DNA of 64,000 nt, taken from Streptomyces fuscichromogenes (GTDB taxonomy: Bacteria; Actinomycetota; Actinomycetes; Streptomycetales; Streptomycetaceae). This document shows positions 24,129 through 37,707 of the stretch, piece after piece. Position 1 is the stretch's first letter. Every line of letters starts with the position of its first letter. Under the pieces are notes generated by a model. It worked only from the letters and a program-made list of their open reading frames with translations. It did no database searches and was not told the origin of the DNA. A program made the position numbers and the translations under genes. The DNA lies in NCBI RefSeq assembly GCF_014645815.1, contig NZ_BMML01000004.1:514588-578587 (forward strand), given 5' to 3'.

Positions 24129-24776
24129 ATGGCGAGGCAGTTACGCGCGGAGCAGACCCGCGCCACGATCATCACGGCCGCCGCCGACCTCTTCGACCGG
24201 CACGGCTATGAATCCACCAGCTTGAGCGACATCGTCGACCACGCGAAGGTCACCAAGGGAGCGCTCTACTTCCACTTCGCGGCCAAGGAGGACCTGGCGC
24301 ACGCCATCATGGAGCTCCAGTCCCGCACCTCCAGCCAGTTGGTGAAGGAGATGGACAGCCGCGGCTACTCCTCGCTGGAAGCCCTGATGCGCACCACGTT
24401 CGCGATCGCCCGGCTCTCCGTCGACGGCCCGATCCCGCGCGCCGGCCTGCGCCTCGCCACCGCGGACGTCACCGTACGGCCGCCGCTCAGGCACCCGTTC
24501 ACCGAGTGGCTGGAGTTCGCCACGCGCAAACTCATGGGCGCCGTCAAGGAGTCCGACGTACACCCGGACATAGACGTCGGCGCGGTCGCGCACTCCCTGG
24601 TCTGCTTCTTCGTCGGCACCCGGGTCGCCGGCCGCAACCTGGAGCCGGTGGCGCGGCTGCCGCGCAGGGTCGCCGAGATGTGGCACCTGATGATCCGCGG
24701 CCTGGTCCCGGTGCACCGGCGCGCCCGCTACCTGACCCTCGCCACCCAGCTGGAGCGCGAGATCAGAACGGCGTGA
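24129..24776 (+). CDS. cprB: Gamma-butyrolactone receptor-type TetR regulator, CprB-like
   Basis: DNA-binding repressor of 215 aa; AAGGAG lies 10 nt before the ATG. The N-terminus is a TetR helix-turn-helix (TRATIITAAADLFDRHGYESTSLSDIVDHAKVTKGALYFHFAAKEDLAHAI). The sequence matches what I recall of S. coelicolor CprB through most of its length (MARQLRAEQTRATII, SLEALMRTTFAIARLSVDGP, RAGLRLATADVTVRPPLRHPFTEW, DVHPDIDVGAVAHSLVCFFVGTRV). This family senses gamma-butyrolactone-type signals and controls antibiotic production and development. Codon 5 is TTA, which should make synthesis bldA-dependent. The ARE-like palindrome upstream suggests autorepression. No gamma-butyrolactone synthase (AfsA family) gene is adjacent, so it may respond to a signal made elsewhere. 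Confidence 0.88.
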   Translation: MARQLRAEQTRATIITAAADLFDRHGYESTSLSDIVDHAKVTKGALYFHFAAKEDLAHAIMELQSRTSSQLVKEMDSRGYSSLEALMRTTFAIARLSVDGPIPRAGLRLATADVTVRPPLRHPFTEWLEFATRKLMGAVKESDVHPDIDVGAVAHSLVCFFVGTRVAGRNLEPVARLPRRVAEMWHLMIRGLVPVHRRARYLTLATQLEREIRTA

Positions 24777-24817
24777 CCGGCGCCCTGCGGTTCGGCGGCG
24801 CCGGGCGTCCCGCGCGA

Positions 24818-24823
24818 TAGCGT
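24818..24823 (+). promoter_or_regulatory. Possible leaderless -10 box for the ARMT1-like gene
   Basis: TAGCGT (TAnnnT pattern) ends 7 nt before the ATG at 24831, the spacing seen for leaderless Streptomyces transcripts. There is no ribosome-binding site in the gap. Confidence 0.4.
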
Positions 24824-24830
24824 GGCGCGC

Positions 24831-29568
<4,738 letters not shown>

Positions 29569-29589
29569 CGGCGCCGCCGGCCCCGGTCC

Positions 29590-30423
29590 CTACCGGAGGT
29601 CGGTGTGCAGACGCCGGGCGCGCTCGGCCTGCGGCCGGTCGTCCAGCCGCTCGAACTCCTCGGCCAGCCGGAGCAGCGGAGACAGGTCGAGGTCCTTCCT
29701 GCTGCCGGGCCGCAGCAGCAGGCTCTGGTCCAGGTATATGTCGTCCAGCCGCCGGATCAGCGCCACCCGGGCGAGCTCGGTCATCCCCTGCTCGGCCGCC
29801 AGCCGGGTCCAGGTGAACAGCGGCTCGGCGGCCGGGTCGCCCGGGACCTCGTGCCGGACCGATTCCCACAGGGGCGGCCGGGGGTGCGGGTCCAGCAGGT
29901 CGTAGGCGCAGCCCTCCTCCGCGTTCAGCAGGAGGAAGTCCGGCTCCGTGCGCAGCAGGGCCCGGTGCAGCATGCCGAGCAGTTCGACGGGGGAGCGGTC
30001 GGGCAGGCCCAGGGCGGCGCGGAGTTCGGCGCGCTCGGCGTCGATGCCGTGGTACTCCCGGATCTCCCCCTCGATCTCGGCCACGCGCGCGAGGATCTTC
30101 TCCTCGCCGTCCGCCGGAGACAGGAACACGTGGTCACGCCAGCCGGGCAGGCCGATCACGACCTCCAGCGCCTCGTCCACGGACGAGCCTATGATCCCGG
30201 CCGAGCCCTCCGAGTCCGCGTACAGCAACGAGCCGTCCGCGCACCCGAAGTACGTGCCGCCGGTGTCGCAGCCCGCCACCGCCTCCAGGGAGCCGCCGGA
30301 GGCGAGGCGCACCGGCTCGGCGTGGCCGTCGGCGGCCCGTGCCAGGTCGAAGTTGAAAGGGAACGCCGCCAGTTCGGCCAGGTGGCGGTGGTTCCGGAGC
30401 AGCCGCAGGCAGTCATCGGTCAT
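29590..30423 (-). CDS. Hypothetical protein (possible SUKH/SMI1-KNR4-like)
   Basis: 277 aa cytoplasmic protein from the ATG at 30423; no strong ribosome-binding site. The first half has a beta-rich pattern (VRLASGGSLEAVAGCDTGGTYFGCADGSLLYADSEGSAGIIGSSVDEALEVVIGLPGW) reminiscent of SUKH/SMI1-type domains, which bind partner proteins and often act as immunity proteins. The second half is helical and acidic (ELLGMLHRALLRTEPDFLLL, LLRLAEEFERLDDRPQAERARRLH). No catalytic motif is visible. The SUKH resemblance is an impression only. Convergent with geosmin synthase and divergent from the PDZ protein gene. Confidence 0.7.
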   Translation of the reverse strand: MTDDCLRLLRNHRHLAELAAFPFNFDLARAADGHAEPVRLASGGSLEAVAGCDTGGTYFGCADGSLLYADSEGSAGIIGSSVDEALEVVIGLPGWRDHVFLSPADGEEKILARVAEIEGEIREYHGIDAERAELRAALGLPDRSPVELLGMLHRALLRTEPDFLLLNAEEGCAYDLLDPHPRPPLWESVRHEVPGDPAAEPLFTWTRLAAEQGMTELARVALIRRLDDIYLDQSLLLRPGSRKDLDLSPLLRLAEEFERLDDRPQAERARRLHTDLR

Positions 30424-30638
30424 GTCACAGAACGTAACAGCCACCACTGACAACGCCCTCCGGCCCCGGACGGGGAGCCGGCCGGCCGCGGCGGCGGACC
30501 TGGTGGTACGTCCGCGCGGCGGTGCCCGCGACACGGGTGCGGGCTGGGGCTTCCCGTGGTCGCCCCAGGGTCAGTCTCACTCGTTCGTGTCTCGTCGCGC
30601 CCGGGTGCGCCGGGTAGGGCTCGGGGTGGAGGCGAACC

Positions 30639-31193
30639 ATGGAACAGACCGCACTGCGTCCCAAACCGATCCCCGGCCAGGAACGCGGGGACGACCCCCC
30701 GGCCGACCCGGCCCGACGCCCGCACGCCGCGCGCCGCCGCGGCCGCCGGATCAGGACCCTGCTGCTCGGATCCCTCGTCGGCGCGGTTCTGGTGCTGTCC
30801 GGGGTCGGGCTCGGCACGGTGGGGGCCACGGTGATCGGCATGAGCAGACTGGCCGAACTGCGACGGCAGAGCCCGCCCACGGCACCGAGCCCCGCACCCC
30901 CGGCCGCCCCCGCCCCCGCCCCGACGGCAGCCGCCACCCTGGGCGTGGAGGCCGTGGACGCGGAGAAGGTGGGCGCACTGGTGGTGGGCGTCCATGTGCC
31001 GGGGCCCGGCTACACGGCGGGGCTGGTGCGCGGCGACGTCCTGCTCCAGCTGGGCGCCGACCGGATCGACAGCGCCGCCGACCTGGTCCGGGTGATCGCC
31101 CGCGCCCACCCGGGAAAGGCGGCCCGGCTCACGGTGCGGCACGCGAGTGGGGGCTACCAGCAGCTGACCGTGGTGCCGGGCGTCGTCATCTGA
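30639..31193 (+). CDS. Membrane-anchored PDZ-domain protein
   Basis: 184 aa with GGAGG 7 nt before the ATG. A basic, proline-rich cytoplasmic tail (about 38 residues) is followed by one membrane helix (LLLGSLVGAVLVLSGVGLGTVGATVIG), a Pro/Ala linker (PTAPSPAPPAAPAPAPTAAA), and an extracytoplasmic PDZ domain (about 100-184). The PDZ has the usual carboxylate-loop and helix pattern (GPGYTAGLVRGDVLLQLGADRI, LVRVIARAHPGKAARLTVRHASG). It is the tail half of an HtrA-type arrangement without a protease domain. It may bind and localise an exported partner, possibly a protease encoded elsewhere. A dispersed repeat hairpin lies 17 bp downstream. Confidence 0.82.
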   Translation: MEQTALRPKPIPGQERGDDPPADPARRPHAARRRGRRIRTLLLGSLVGAVLVLSGVGLGTVGATVIGMSRLAELRRQSPPTAPSPAPPAAPAPAPTAAATLGVEAVDAEKVGALVVGVHVPGPGYTAGLVRGDVLLQLGADRIDSAADLVRVIARAHPGKAARLTVRHASGGYQQLTVVPGVVI

Positions 31194-31210
31194 GAACACC
31201 CGCACGGACG

Positions 31211-31275
31211 TGCCCCGAAGGGGCGCGGGGCTGTGTACAAGTGCGGCTCCGCCGCGTGGGCGCGACCAGCCACGC
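31211..31275 (+). repeat. Dispersed Streptomyces-type GC hairpin repeat, copy A (plus orientation)
   Basis: Begins TGCCCCGAAGGGGCGCGGGG and ends near CGCGACCAGCCACG. The GCCCC-GAA-GGGGC hairpin follows the PDZ-gene stop. Shares its core with copies at 42148 and 48916 in the opposite orientation. Likely doubles as a terminator. Confidence 0.75.
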
Positions 31276-31409
31276 CCCACCCGCACCGGCCGTACGAACG
31301 CATCCCGCGACGGCGGCTCTGCGCAAACCGGCTCGCGCGGCCACGCCGCACCCGGCAGGATGCATGCCGAGGCCCCGACAGCCGCCTCGACCGCGCAAGG
31401 AGGCCCTGG

Positions 31410-32537
31410 ATGACCGGCACCACCGCCGCCCCCTTCACCGCCGGCGACTACAAGTCCCGCATGACGCGCGCGGCGCACTCCGCGGCGGACGCCGGCCTCG
31501 CCGGGCTCCTCGTCGCCCCCGGCCCCGACATGGTGTGGCTCACCGGCTACACCCCCACCGCGGTCACCGAACGGCTCACCCTCCTCGTCCTGGCCCCCGG
31601 CAGGGACCCCGTGCTGGTCGTCCCCACCCTCGAAGCCGCCGACGCCGAGAAGGCCGACGGCGCGGCCGTGCTGTCCCTGCGGGACTGGACCGACGGCACG
31701 GACCCCTACGCCGTGACCGCCGGCCTGCTCGCCCGCGACGGCCGGTTCGGTGTCAGCGACAACGCCTGGGCCATCCACCTGCTGGGCCTCCAGAAGGCAC
31801 TCCCCGACACGTCCTACGCCTCCCTCACCGACGCGCTGCCCATGCTCCGCGCCGTGAAGGACGCGGCCGAGCTCGAACTCCTCGCCGCCGCCGGAGCGGC
31901 CGCCGACGCGACGTTCGAGGAGATCCGCAAGGTTCCCTTCGCCGGCCGCCGCGAGTCCGACGTCGGCCACGACCTCGCCGACCTGCTGCGCCGCTTCGGC
32001 CACGACCAGGTCGACTTCACCATCGTCGGCTCGGGACCCAACGGCGCCAACCCGCACCACGAGGTCGGCGACCGGGTCCTCCAGGACGGCGACATGGTCG
32101 TCCTCGACTTCGGCGGCCTCAAGGACGGCTACGGCTCCGACACCACCCGCACCGTGCACGTCGGCCCGCCGACCGCCGAGGAGCGCGAGGTGCACGACAT
32201 CGTGCGCGCCGCCCAGGAGGCCGGTTTCCGGGCCGTACGCCCCGGCGTGGCCTGCCAGGAGGTCGACCGGGCCGCCCGCGCGGTCATCGCCGGCGCCGGG
32301 TACGGCGAGTTCTTCATCCACCGCACCGGGCACGGCATCGGGGTCACCACGCACGAGCCGCCGTACATGATCGAGGGCGAGGAGCAGCCGCTCGTGCCCG
32401 GGATGTGTTTCTCCGTGGAGCCCGGCATCTACCTGCCCGGCCGCTTCGGGGTACGGATCGAGGACATCGTCACGGTGACCGCGGACGGCGGCCGTCGTTT
32501 CAACAACACCACCCGCGAGATGGTCGTCGTGGGCTGA
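31410..32537 (+). CDS. M24 family Xaa-Pro aminopeptidase
   Basis: Cytoplasmic metallopeptidase that removes N-terminal residues preceding proline; 375 aa. The ATG at 31410 has AAGGAGG 6 nt upstream, which selects it over the longer frame. The N-terminal creatinase-type domain (MVWLTGYTPTAVTERLTLLVL) precedes a pita-bread catalytic domain. That domain has the five metal ligands: Asp in MVVLDFGGLKDGYGSD and the second Asp there, His in IHRTGHGIGVTTHEPP, Glu in MCFSVEPGIYLPGRFGVRIED and the final Glu. All are intact, so the enzyme should be active. Followed after 63 nt by an APH-fold gene on the same strand; the two may be co-transcribed but are not obviously linked in function. Confidence 0.93.
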   Translation: MTGTTAAPFTAGDYKSRMTRAAHSAADAGLAGLLVAPGPDMVWLTGYTPTAVTERLTLLVLAPGRDPVLVVPTLEAADAEKADGAAVLSLRDWTDGTDPYAVTAGLLARDGRFGVSDNAWAIHLLGLQKALPDTSYASLTDALPMLRAVKDAAELELLAAAGAAADATFEEIRKVPFAGRRESDVGHDLADLLRRFGHDQVDFTIVGSGPNGANPHHEVGDRVLQDGDMVVLDFGGLKDGYGSDTTRTVHVGPPTAEEREVHDIVRAAQEAGFRAVRPGVACQEVDRAARAVIAGAGYGEFFIHRTGHGIGVTTHEPPYMIEGEEQPLVPGMCFSVEPGIYLPGRFGVRIEDIVTVTADGGRRFNNTTREMVVVG

Positions 32538-32600
32538 CCGACCCGGCCCCGGAACCACCCGCTCGCCCCTACCCCACCCCGAACGGCAACGGCGCGATCC

Positions 32601-33548
32601 ATGACCCAGGCACCGACACCCACCGCGGACACCGTCCGCCGACTGGTCCGTTCGCTGCTCAAGGAGGGCGCGGCCGCAACCCCGGGCCCCGAGGTACGGC
32701 CCGTCACGGCGGGCGGTGAGCACTCCACCTGGTGGGTCGGCACCCGCCATGTGCTGCGCCTCGCCCCCGACCGGGACGCCGCCGTCCGCCAGCGCCGCGA
32801 GCTGCGCCTGCGCGACCTGGTCCGGCCGCACCTGCCCGTCGCCGTCCCGGCGAGCGTCGCGCACGGCGAGTGGGCGCCGGGGCTGACGTACACGCTGGAC
32901 ACCGTGATCGCCGGGGGCACGGCCGAGGAGCACGACGTCTCCGCGGTCGGCGAGGCGGACCTGGCCGGGCTGCTCACCGGGCTGCGCGAGGTGCCGGTAC
33001 GGCAGGCCGAGACGCTCGGCGTGCCGCGCACCCCGCCGCGGTCCCTGGAGGCACTGCGCCGGATGGCCGTGCACGCCGCCGAACGCCTCACCGCCGCCGA
33101 CGAGTTCGACCCCGCCCGGCTGCTCCAGCTGACCCCGCCGGGCGCCGCCCAGCTGGCCGCGCAGCCCGGTACCGCCGTGCTGGCCCACCACGACCTCAAG
33201 GGCGAGCACCTGGTGGTCAGCGCCGACGGCAGGGTGCGCGGGGTCCTCGACTGGACCGGCACGGCGGTGGGCGACCCCGCCGAGGACATCGCCGGGCTCG
33301 CCCTCGCGGTCGGCTCCGGCGCGGCCGTCCGCGCCGCCACCCTCGCCGGCTACGGCGCCCGCCCCTGCCTGCGCGGCCTGTGGCTGGCCCGCTGCGACAC
33401 CGTGATCCGCCTTGCCGACCGCCTCGAAGGCCGCGACGACCGCCCGCTGCCCCTGCTGCGCACCCAGCTCCGGCGCGCCTGGGAGACGATCCTGCTGGAG
33501 CGGGTGACCGAACTTCGCGACGACACCGGGGACGACGGCGAGCCGTAG
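32601..33548 (+). CDS. Aminoglycoside phosphotransferase (APH)-fold kinase
   Basis: 315 aa small-molecule kinase-fold protein. N-lobe: TAGGEHSTWWVGTRHVLRLAPD. Catalytic loop: LAHHDLKGEHLVV, where the family pattern is HGDLxxxN. The Asp is kept, but Gly becomes His and the Mg-binding Asn becomes His. The DFG-equivalent is VLDWTGTAVGDPAEDIAGLAL with both Asp residues. The variant loop makes true antibiotic phosphorylation doubtful; many actinobacterial members act on unknown metabolites. No signal peptide. Ribosome-binding site weak. Convergent with treZ across a gap holding a 30-bp tandem repeat. Confidence 0.82.
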   Translation: MTQAPTPTADTVRRLVRSLLKEGAAATPGPEVRPVTAGGEHSTWWVGTRHVLRLAPDRDAAVRQRRELRLRDLVRPHLPVAVPASVAHGEWAPGLTYTLDTVIAGGTAEEHDVSAVGEADLAGLLTGLREVPVRQAETLGVPRTPPRSLEALRRMAVHAAERLTAADEFDPARLLQLTPPGAAQLAAQPGTAVLAHHDLKGEHLVVSADGRVRGVLDWTGTAVGDPAEDIAGLALAVGSGAAVRAATLAGYGARPCLRGLWLARCDTVIRLADRLEGRDDRPLPLLRTQLRRAWETILLERVTELRDDTGDDGEP

Positions 33549-33608
33549 CGGGAGGGGGCGTCACGGGGCGGCGGCACACGGCCGCGGCGAGCCGCGGCCG
33601 AAGGCGTC

Positions 33609-33671
33609 AGGTGGGCGGCGGGCGGTTGTGAGCGGAGGGGTAGGTGGGCGGCGGGCGCTTGTGGCCGGAGG
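33609..33671. repeat. Two-copy 30-bp tandem repeat (33-bp period)
   Basis: 33609-33638 and 33642-33671 agree at 27 of 30 positions. They lie in the gap between the convergent APH and treZ genes. Confidence 0.75.
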
Positions 33672-33726
33672 CGGCACGGGGCGGCGGTACGCGGGTGCCG
33701 GTGAGCGGTCGCCGGCCGGTCGGTGT

Positions 33727-35472
33727 TCAGGTCTGGGTCAGCACCACGCACGACTCGCCCGGCACCCGCAGCACCCCGTCGGTGTCCGGTGCCGCCACCG
33801 GATCCCAGGCGGCCAGGACCTCCACCTTCCCGGTGCCGAGCGGGATCGCGGCCGGTTCCCCGCCCAGGTTCACCGCCACCCGCACGTCCCCGCGCCGGAA
33901 CGCCAGCCAGCGTGCCGTCTCGTCGTACGCCACCTTGGTGTCGGCGAGGTCGGGATCGGTGAGGTCCGGCTGCTCGTGCCGCAGCGCGATCAGCCGGCGG
34001 TACCAGGCCAGCACGCGCGCGTGCGGCTCGCGTTCCGGCTCGGACCAGTCCAGACAGGACCGCTCGCGGGTCGCCGGGTCCTGCGGATCGGGCACGTCCT
34101 CCTCGGCCCACCCGTGCGCCGCGAACTCCCGCCGCCTGCCGCGGCGTACGGCCTCCGCCAGGTCCGGGTCCGTGTGGTCGGTGAAGAACTGCCAGGGGGT
34201 GCCGGCCGCCCACTCCTCGCCCATGAACAGCATCGGCGTGAAGGGCGCGGTCAGCGCCAGGGTGGCCGCGCAGGCCAGCAGACCGGGGGAGAGGGACGCC
34301 GAGAGCCGGTCGCCCTGGGCCCGGTTGCCGATCTGGTCGTGGGTCTGGGTGTAGCCGAGCAGCCGGTGCCCGGCCACGCGTGCGCGGTCCAGCGGGCGGC
34401 CGTGCCGGCGGCCCCGGAAGCTGGAGTACGTGCCGTCGTGGAAGTACCCGCCGGTGAGCGTCCTGGCGAGGGCGGCGAACGGGGCACGCGCGAAGTCGGC
34501 GTAGTAGCCCTGGGACTCGCCGGTCAGCGCGGCGTGCAGGGCGTGGTGGAAGTCGTCGTTCCACTGCGCGTCCAGGCCGAACCCGTGCTCCGCGCGCGGG
34601 GTGATGACCCGCGGGTCGTTCAGGTCGGACTCGCCGACCAGGAACAGCGGCCGGCCGGACTCGGCCGCCAGCGCCGCCACGGCCGACGACAGCTCCTCCA
34701 GGAAGTGGCACGCGCGCGTGTCCCGCAACGTGTGCACCGCGTCCAGGCGCAGCCCGTCGATCCGGTAGTCGCGCAGCCAGGCCAGCGCGCTGCCCACCAG
34801 ATACGCGCGCACCTCGTCCGACCCGGGCGCGTCCAGGTTGACCGCGGAGCCCCAGGGCGTCTGGTGCGTCTCCGTGAAGTACGGCCCGAACGCGGGCAGG
34901 TAGTTGCCGGACGGGCCGAGGTGGTTGTGCACGACGTCCAGGACGACGCCCAGGCCGAGTTCATGGGCCCGGTCGACAAACCGTTTCAGCGACTCCGGGC
35001 CGCCGTACGGCTCGTGCACCGCCCACAGCGAGACTCCCTCGTACCCCCAGCCGTGCCGGCCGGGAAACGGGCACAGCGGCATCAACTCCACGTGTGTGAC
35101 GCCCAGTTCCCGCAGGTGAACGAGGCGGTCGGCGGCCGCGTCCAGGGTGCCCTCGGGGGTGTACGTACCCACGTGCAGCTCGTAGAGCACCGCGCCCGGC
35201 AGTGCGCGCCCCGGCCAGTCGGCACGCCACTCGTGGCGCCCGTGGTCGACGACCGCGCTGAGTCCGTCCGGGCCGTCCGGCTGGCGGCGCGAGCGCGGGT
35301 CGGGCAGCACCGGGCCGTCGTCCACGGCGAACCCGTACCGCGTGCCGTCCTCGGCGTCCGCCTCCCCGGTCCACCAGCCGGGCCGCTCCGGGACGCGCTC
35401 CAACGCGCGCGTGGCGCCGTCGCAATGGAGCGTCACACGGTCTGCCTGCGGTGCCCACACCTCGAACTGCAC
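33727..35472 (-). CDS. treZ: Malto-oligosyltrehalose trehalohydrolase
   Basis: GH13_10 enzyme of 581 aa that cleaves the alpha-1,4 bond next to the terminal trehalosyl unit, releasing trehalose; second step of the TreY/TreZ route. N-terminal CBM48-like beta domain (FEVWAPQADRVTLHCDG), then the barrel with YELHVGTYTPEGTLDAAA. The catalytic residues are Asp244 in DGLRLDAVH, Glu281 in LVGESDLND and the transition-state Asp379 in TQTHDQIGNRAQGD. Length and motifs are complete. The partner treY lies 4.2 kb away on the same strand rather than adjacent, with peptidase genes between them. Divergent from the FHA protein gene. Confidence 0.96.
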   Translation of the reverse strand: MQFEVWAPQADRVTLHCDGATRALERVPERPGWWTGEADAEDGTRYGFAVDDGPVLPDPRSRRQPDGPDGLSAVVDHGRHEWRADWPGRALPGAVLYELHVGTYTPEGTLDAAADRLVHLRELGVTHVELMPLCPFPGRHGWGYEGVSLWAVHEPYGGPESLKRFVDRAHELGLGVVLDVVHNHLGPSGNYLPAFGPYFTETHQTPWGSAVNLDAPGSDEVRAYLVGSALAWLRDYRIDGLRLDAVHTLRDTRACHFLEELSSAVAALAAESGRPLFLVGESDLNDPRVITPRAEHGFGLDAQWNDDFHHALHAALTGESQGYYADFARAPFAALARTLTGGYFHDGTYSSFRGRRHGRPLDRARVAGHRLLGYTQTHDQIGNRAQGDRLSASLSPGLLACAATLALTAPFTPMLFMGEEWAAGTPWQFFTDHTDPDLAEAVRRGRRREFAAHGWAEEDVPDPQDPATRERSCLDWSEPEREPHARVLAWYRRLIALRHEQPDLTDPDLADTKVAYDETARWLAFRRGDVRVAVNLGGEPAAIPLGTGKVEVLAAWDPVAAPDTDGVLRVPGESCVVLTQT

Positions 35473-35647
35473 GGACGGTCCCCTTCGTCTGGCTCATCGT
35501 GAGGTAGTCCCTCCATCGTGCCGCGAAAGCGATCAGTCCGCTTTTGAATCCCGGCTTTCCCGGCCGGTGTCGCCGTCCGTACGCGCGCGTGACAGCCGTT
35601 TCCGCGTTGTCTGGACACCCGGGGTTCACTGACCCAGAATCGGCAGC

Positions 35648-36199
35648 GTGACGTCGTCCTTCGAGTTCCACACCTACCCCGCGCGGCTGTCCGACGCGGA
35701 GCGTGACAAGGCGCTGAGCGTGCTGCGTGACGGCGTCGCCATGGGACGGCTGTCGCACGACACGTTCGTGCGCCGCATGGAACTGGCGCTCGCCGCCCGC
35801 CGCGCCGACGAACTCGCCGCGCTCACCGCCGACCTGCCCCAGGAGAACCGCTTCGCGCGGGTGCTCTTCGGCACCGTCGAGGCCGTCTCCGGCTTCACCG
35901 TACGGCTGCGCCGGGCCTGGCAGGCCGAGCGGCTGCCCAAGCTGCAGTTGCCGCACCCGGCGGGCGGCCACCCGCTGCGCATCGGCCGCGACCCCGCCAG
36001 CGGGCTGCGGCTCAACCACGAGACGGTCTCCCGGGTGCACGCCGAACTGCGCCACCAGGGCGGCCTGTGGATCCTCAGGGATCTCGGCTCCACCAACGGC
36101 ACGACCGTGAACGGCCGCCGGGTGACCGGCGCCGCCGTCGTCCGCGAGGGCGACCAGGTCGGCTTCGGCCGGATGTTCTTCCGGCTCGCGAGCGACTGA
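35648..36199 (+). CDS. DUF1707-FHA domain protein
   Basis: 183 aa from the GTG at 35648. The N-terminal DUF1707 (RLSDAERDKALSVLRDGVAMGRLSHDTFVRRMELALAARRADELAALTADL, residues 14-65) is joined by a basic linker to an FHA domain (about 100-180). The FHA domain has the phosphothreonine-binding signature: LRIGRDPASGLRLNHETVSRVHAEL and DLGSTNGTTVNGRRV. Such proteins dock to Ser/Thr-kinase-phosphorylated partners. Cytoplasmic; no kinase gene nearby. Start choice rests on the domain boundary because no strong ribosome-binding site is present. Confidence 0.88.
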   Translation: MTSSFEFHTYPARLSDAERDKALSVLRDGVAMGRLSHDTFVRRMELALAARRADELAALTADLPQENRFARVLFGTVEAVSGFTVRLRRAWQAERLPKLQLPHPAGGHPLRIGRDPASGLRLNHETVSRVHAELRHQGGLWILRDLGSTNGTTVNGRRVTGAAVVREGDQVGFGRMFFRLASD

Positions 36200-36354
36200 A
36201 CCCCGGGCGGGTCCGCCGTCGCCCGAACCGTCCCGCGCGGTGGCCGAAAAGCGATTGTCCGTCGTGGTGTTGACGTACCCCTCAAGTCGTGACTGACTGT
36301 GCGTACACCATGCACACCATGTGAATCGACGGCACCGCATCGTGGAGGTGTGAC

Positions 36355-37707
36355 CTGCCGCCCCTCCTCCGCTATCCGTCCGTCGACGAGCTCGCCTCGC
36401 GGGCGGCCGCGCTGGTCGCCGACCGCCCCCGGGACGCCCGGCTGCGCAGGGCGGGCGTCTCCCGCGCGGGCACCCCGATGTGGCTGCTTTCCATCGGTCA
36501 CGGTGCCCGGCACGCCCTCGTCGTCGCGGGCCCGCACGCCAACGAACCCGTCGGCGGTGCCACCGTGCTGCGCCTCGCCGACCGGGTCCTCGCCGACCCG
36601 AGGCTCACCGAGGACGTCGACGTCACCTGGAACCTGCTGCTGTGCCTGGACCCCGACGGCGCACGCCGCAACGAGGGCTGGCTGGCCGGGCCGTACACCC
36701 TGGGCCACTACTTCCGGAACTTCTTCCGGCCCGGCTTCCTGGAGCAGCCCGAGTGGCTGCCCGACGGGGCGGCGGCCGCCACGCTGCCCGAGACCCGGGC
36801 GCTGCTCGACCTCCAGGACGAGCTGCGGCCCTTCCTCCAGTGCTCGCTGCACGGCGTCGACGTCGGCGGCGGCTTCGTCGAGCTGACCCGCGAACTGCCG
36901 GGCCTCGACCGACGCCTCGCGCACACCGCGACCCGGCTCGGCATCCCCCGCGAACTCGGCGCCTACGACGCCCTGTACTGGCCCACCCTGGGCCCGGCCG
37001 TCTACCGCGTCCCGCCGCCCCGCCGGGGCGGCCTGGCCGCCGCCATCACCGAGGCCGCCGTCGAGTCCACCTGGTACCACCCGTACCGGCACGGCACCGT
37101 CACCGCCATCGTCGAGGCGCCCATGTGGGGCGTGGCCGCCGTCCAGGACGGCACCCCGCCCGCCGACCGGGACGCGGCGCTGCGCGCCGTCAGCGCGACC
37201 CTGCGGCGCGACACGGAGCTCCTGGACGGCGTCCTGGCCCGGGTCAGGACGCAGCTGTCCGCGGCGCCGGACGCGGCCCGGCTGCTCGCGCCGGTCGACG
37301 ACTACCTCCTCGTGCGCCCCGGCCTCGCCGACGCCTGGGACCCCGACACGGACGCCGGCAGCGCCCGCCCGCTGCCCCCGCTCAGCTCCGCCCACCTGGC
37401 CGCCCTGCGCATCGCCGGGCGGCGGCTGGCCCTGCGCGCCGCCGGGCTGCTGCACCAGCTGCTGCGCAGCACCGGCCACGACCCCGCGGCGGCCCTGCCC
37501 GACCTGGACCGGCTGATCGACACCTGGTGCGCGGACTACCACGACGCCCTCGGCGCGCGCTGGATCCCGGTCGCACGCCAGGCCGAGTACCAGACGCGCG
37601 TGGTCCTGAGCGCCTTCGAACTGGCGCACCGCCACGCGCGCGGGCTTGCCCGATCGGGTGAGCCGGGCTGGGGGACCGAGCCCGCCGTGCCGATGCACGG
37701 GGAATGA
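36355..37707 (+). CDS. M14 family zinc carboxypeptidase, probably CTG-initiated
   Basis: 450 aa. The first in-frame ATG (36478) would cut off a conserved start. The residues before it, LPPLLRYPSVDELASRAAAL, align with LLPELRYPSVPELVATARAL of the second M14 protein at 38.2-39.5 kb. The only start candidate upstream is CTG at 36355, 6 nt after a perfect GGAGG, so I chose it. Zinc ligands are in GPHANEPVGG (HxxE) and CSLHGVDVGG (His); the catalytic Glu is in TAIVEAPMWG. No signal peptide, so probably cytoplasmic, unlike secreted M14 enzymes. Its stop overlaps the ATG of the SSI-type inhibitor gene (ATGA). Confidence 0.85.
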   Translation: MPPLLRYPSVDELASRAAALVADRPRDARLRRAGVSRAGTPMWLLSIGHGARHALVVAGPHANEPVGGATVLRLADRVLADPRLTEDVDVTWNLLLCLDPDGARRNEGWLAGPYTLGHYFRNFFRPGFLEQPEWLPDGAAAATLPETRALLDLQDELRPFLQCSLHGVDVGGGFVELTRELPGLDRRLAHTATRLGIPRELGAYDALYWPTLGPAVYRVPPPRRGGLAAAITEAAVESTWYHPYRHGTVTAIVEAPMWGVAAVQDGTPPADRDAALRAVSATLRRDTELLDGVLARVRTQLSAAPDAARLLAPVDDYLLVRPGLADAWDPDTDAGSARPLPPLSSAHLAALRIAGRRLALRAAGLLHQLLRSTGHDPAAALPDLDRLIDTWCADYHDALGARWIPVARQAEYQTRVVLSAFELAHRHARGLARSGEPGWGTEPAVPMHGE

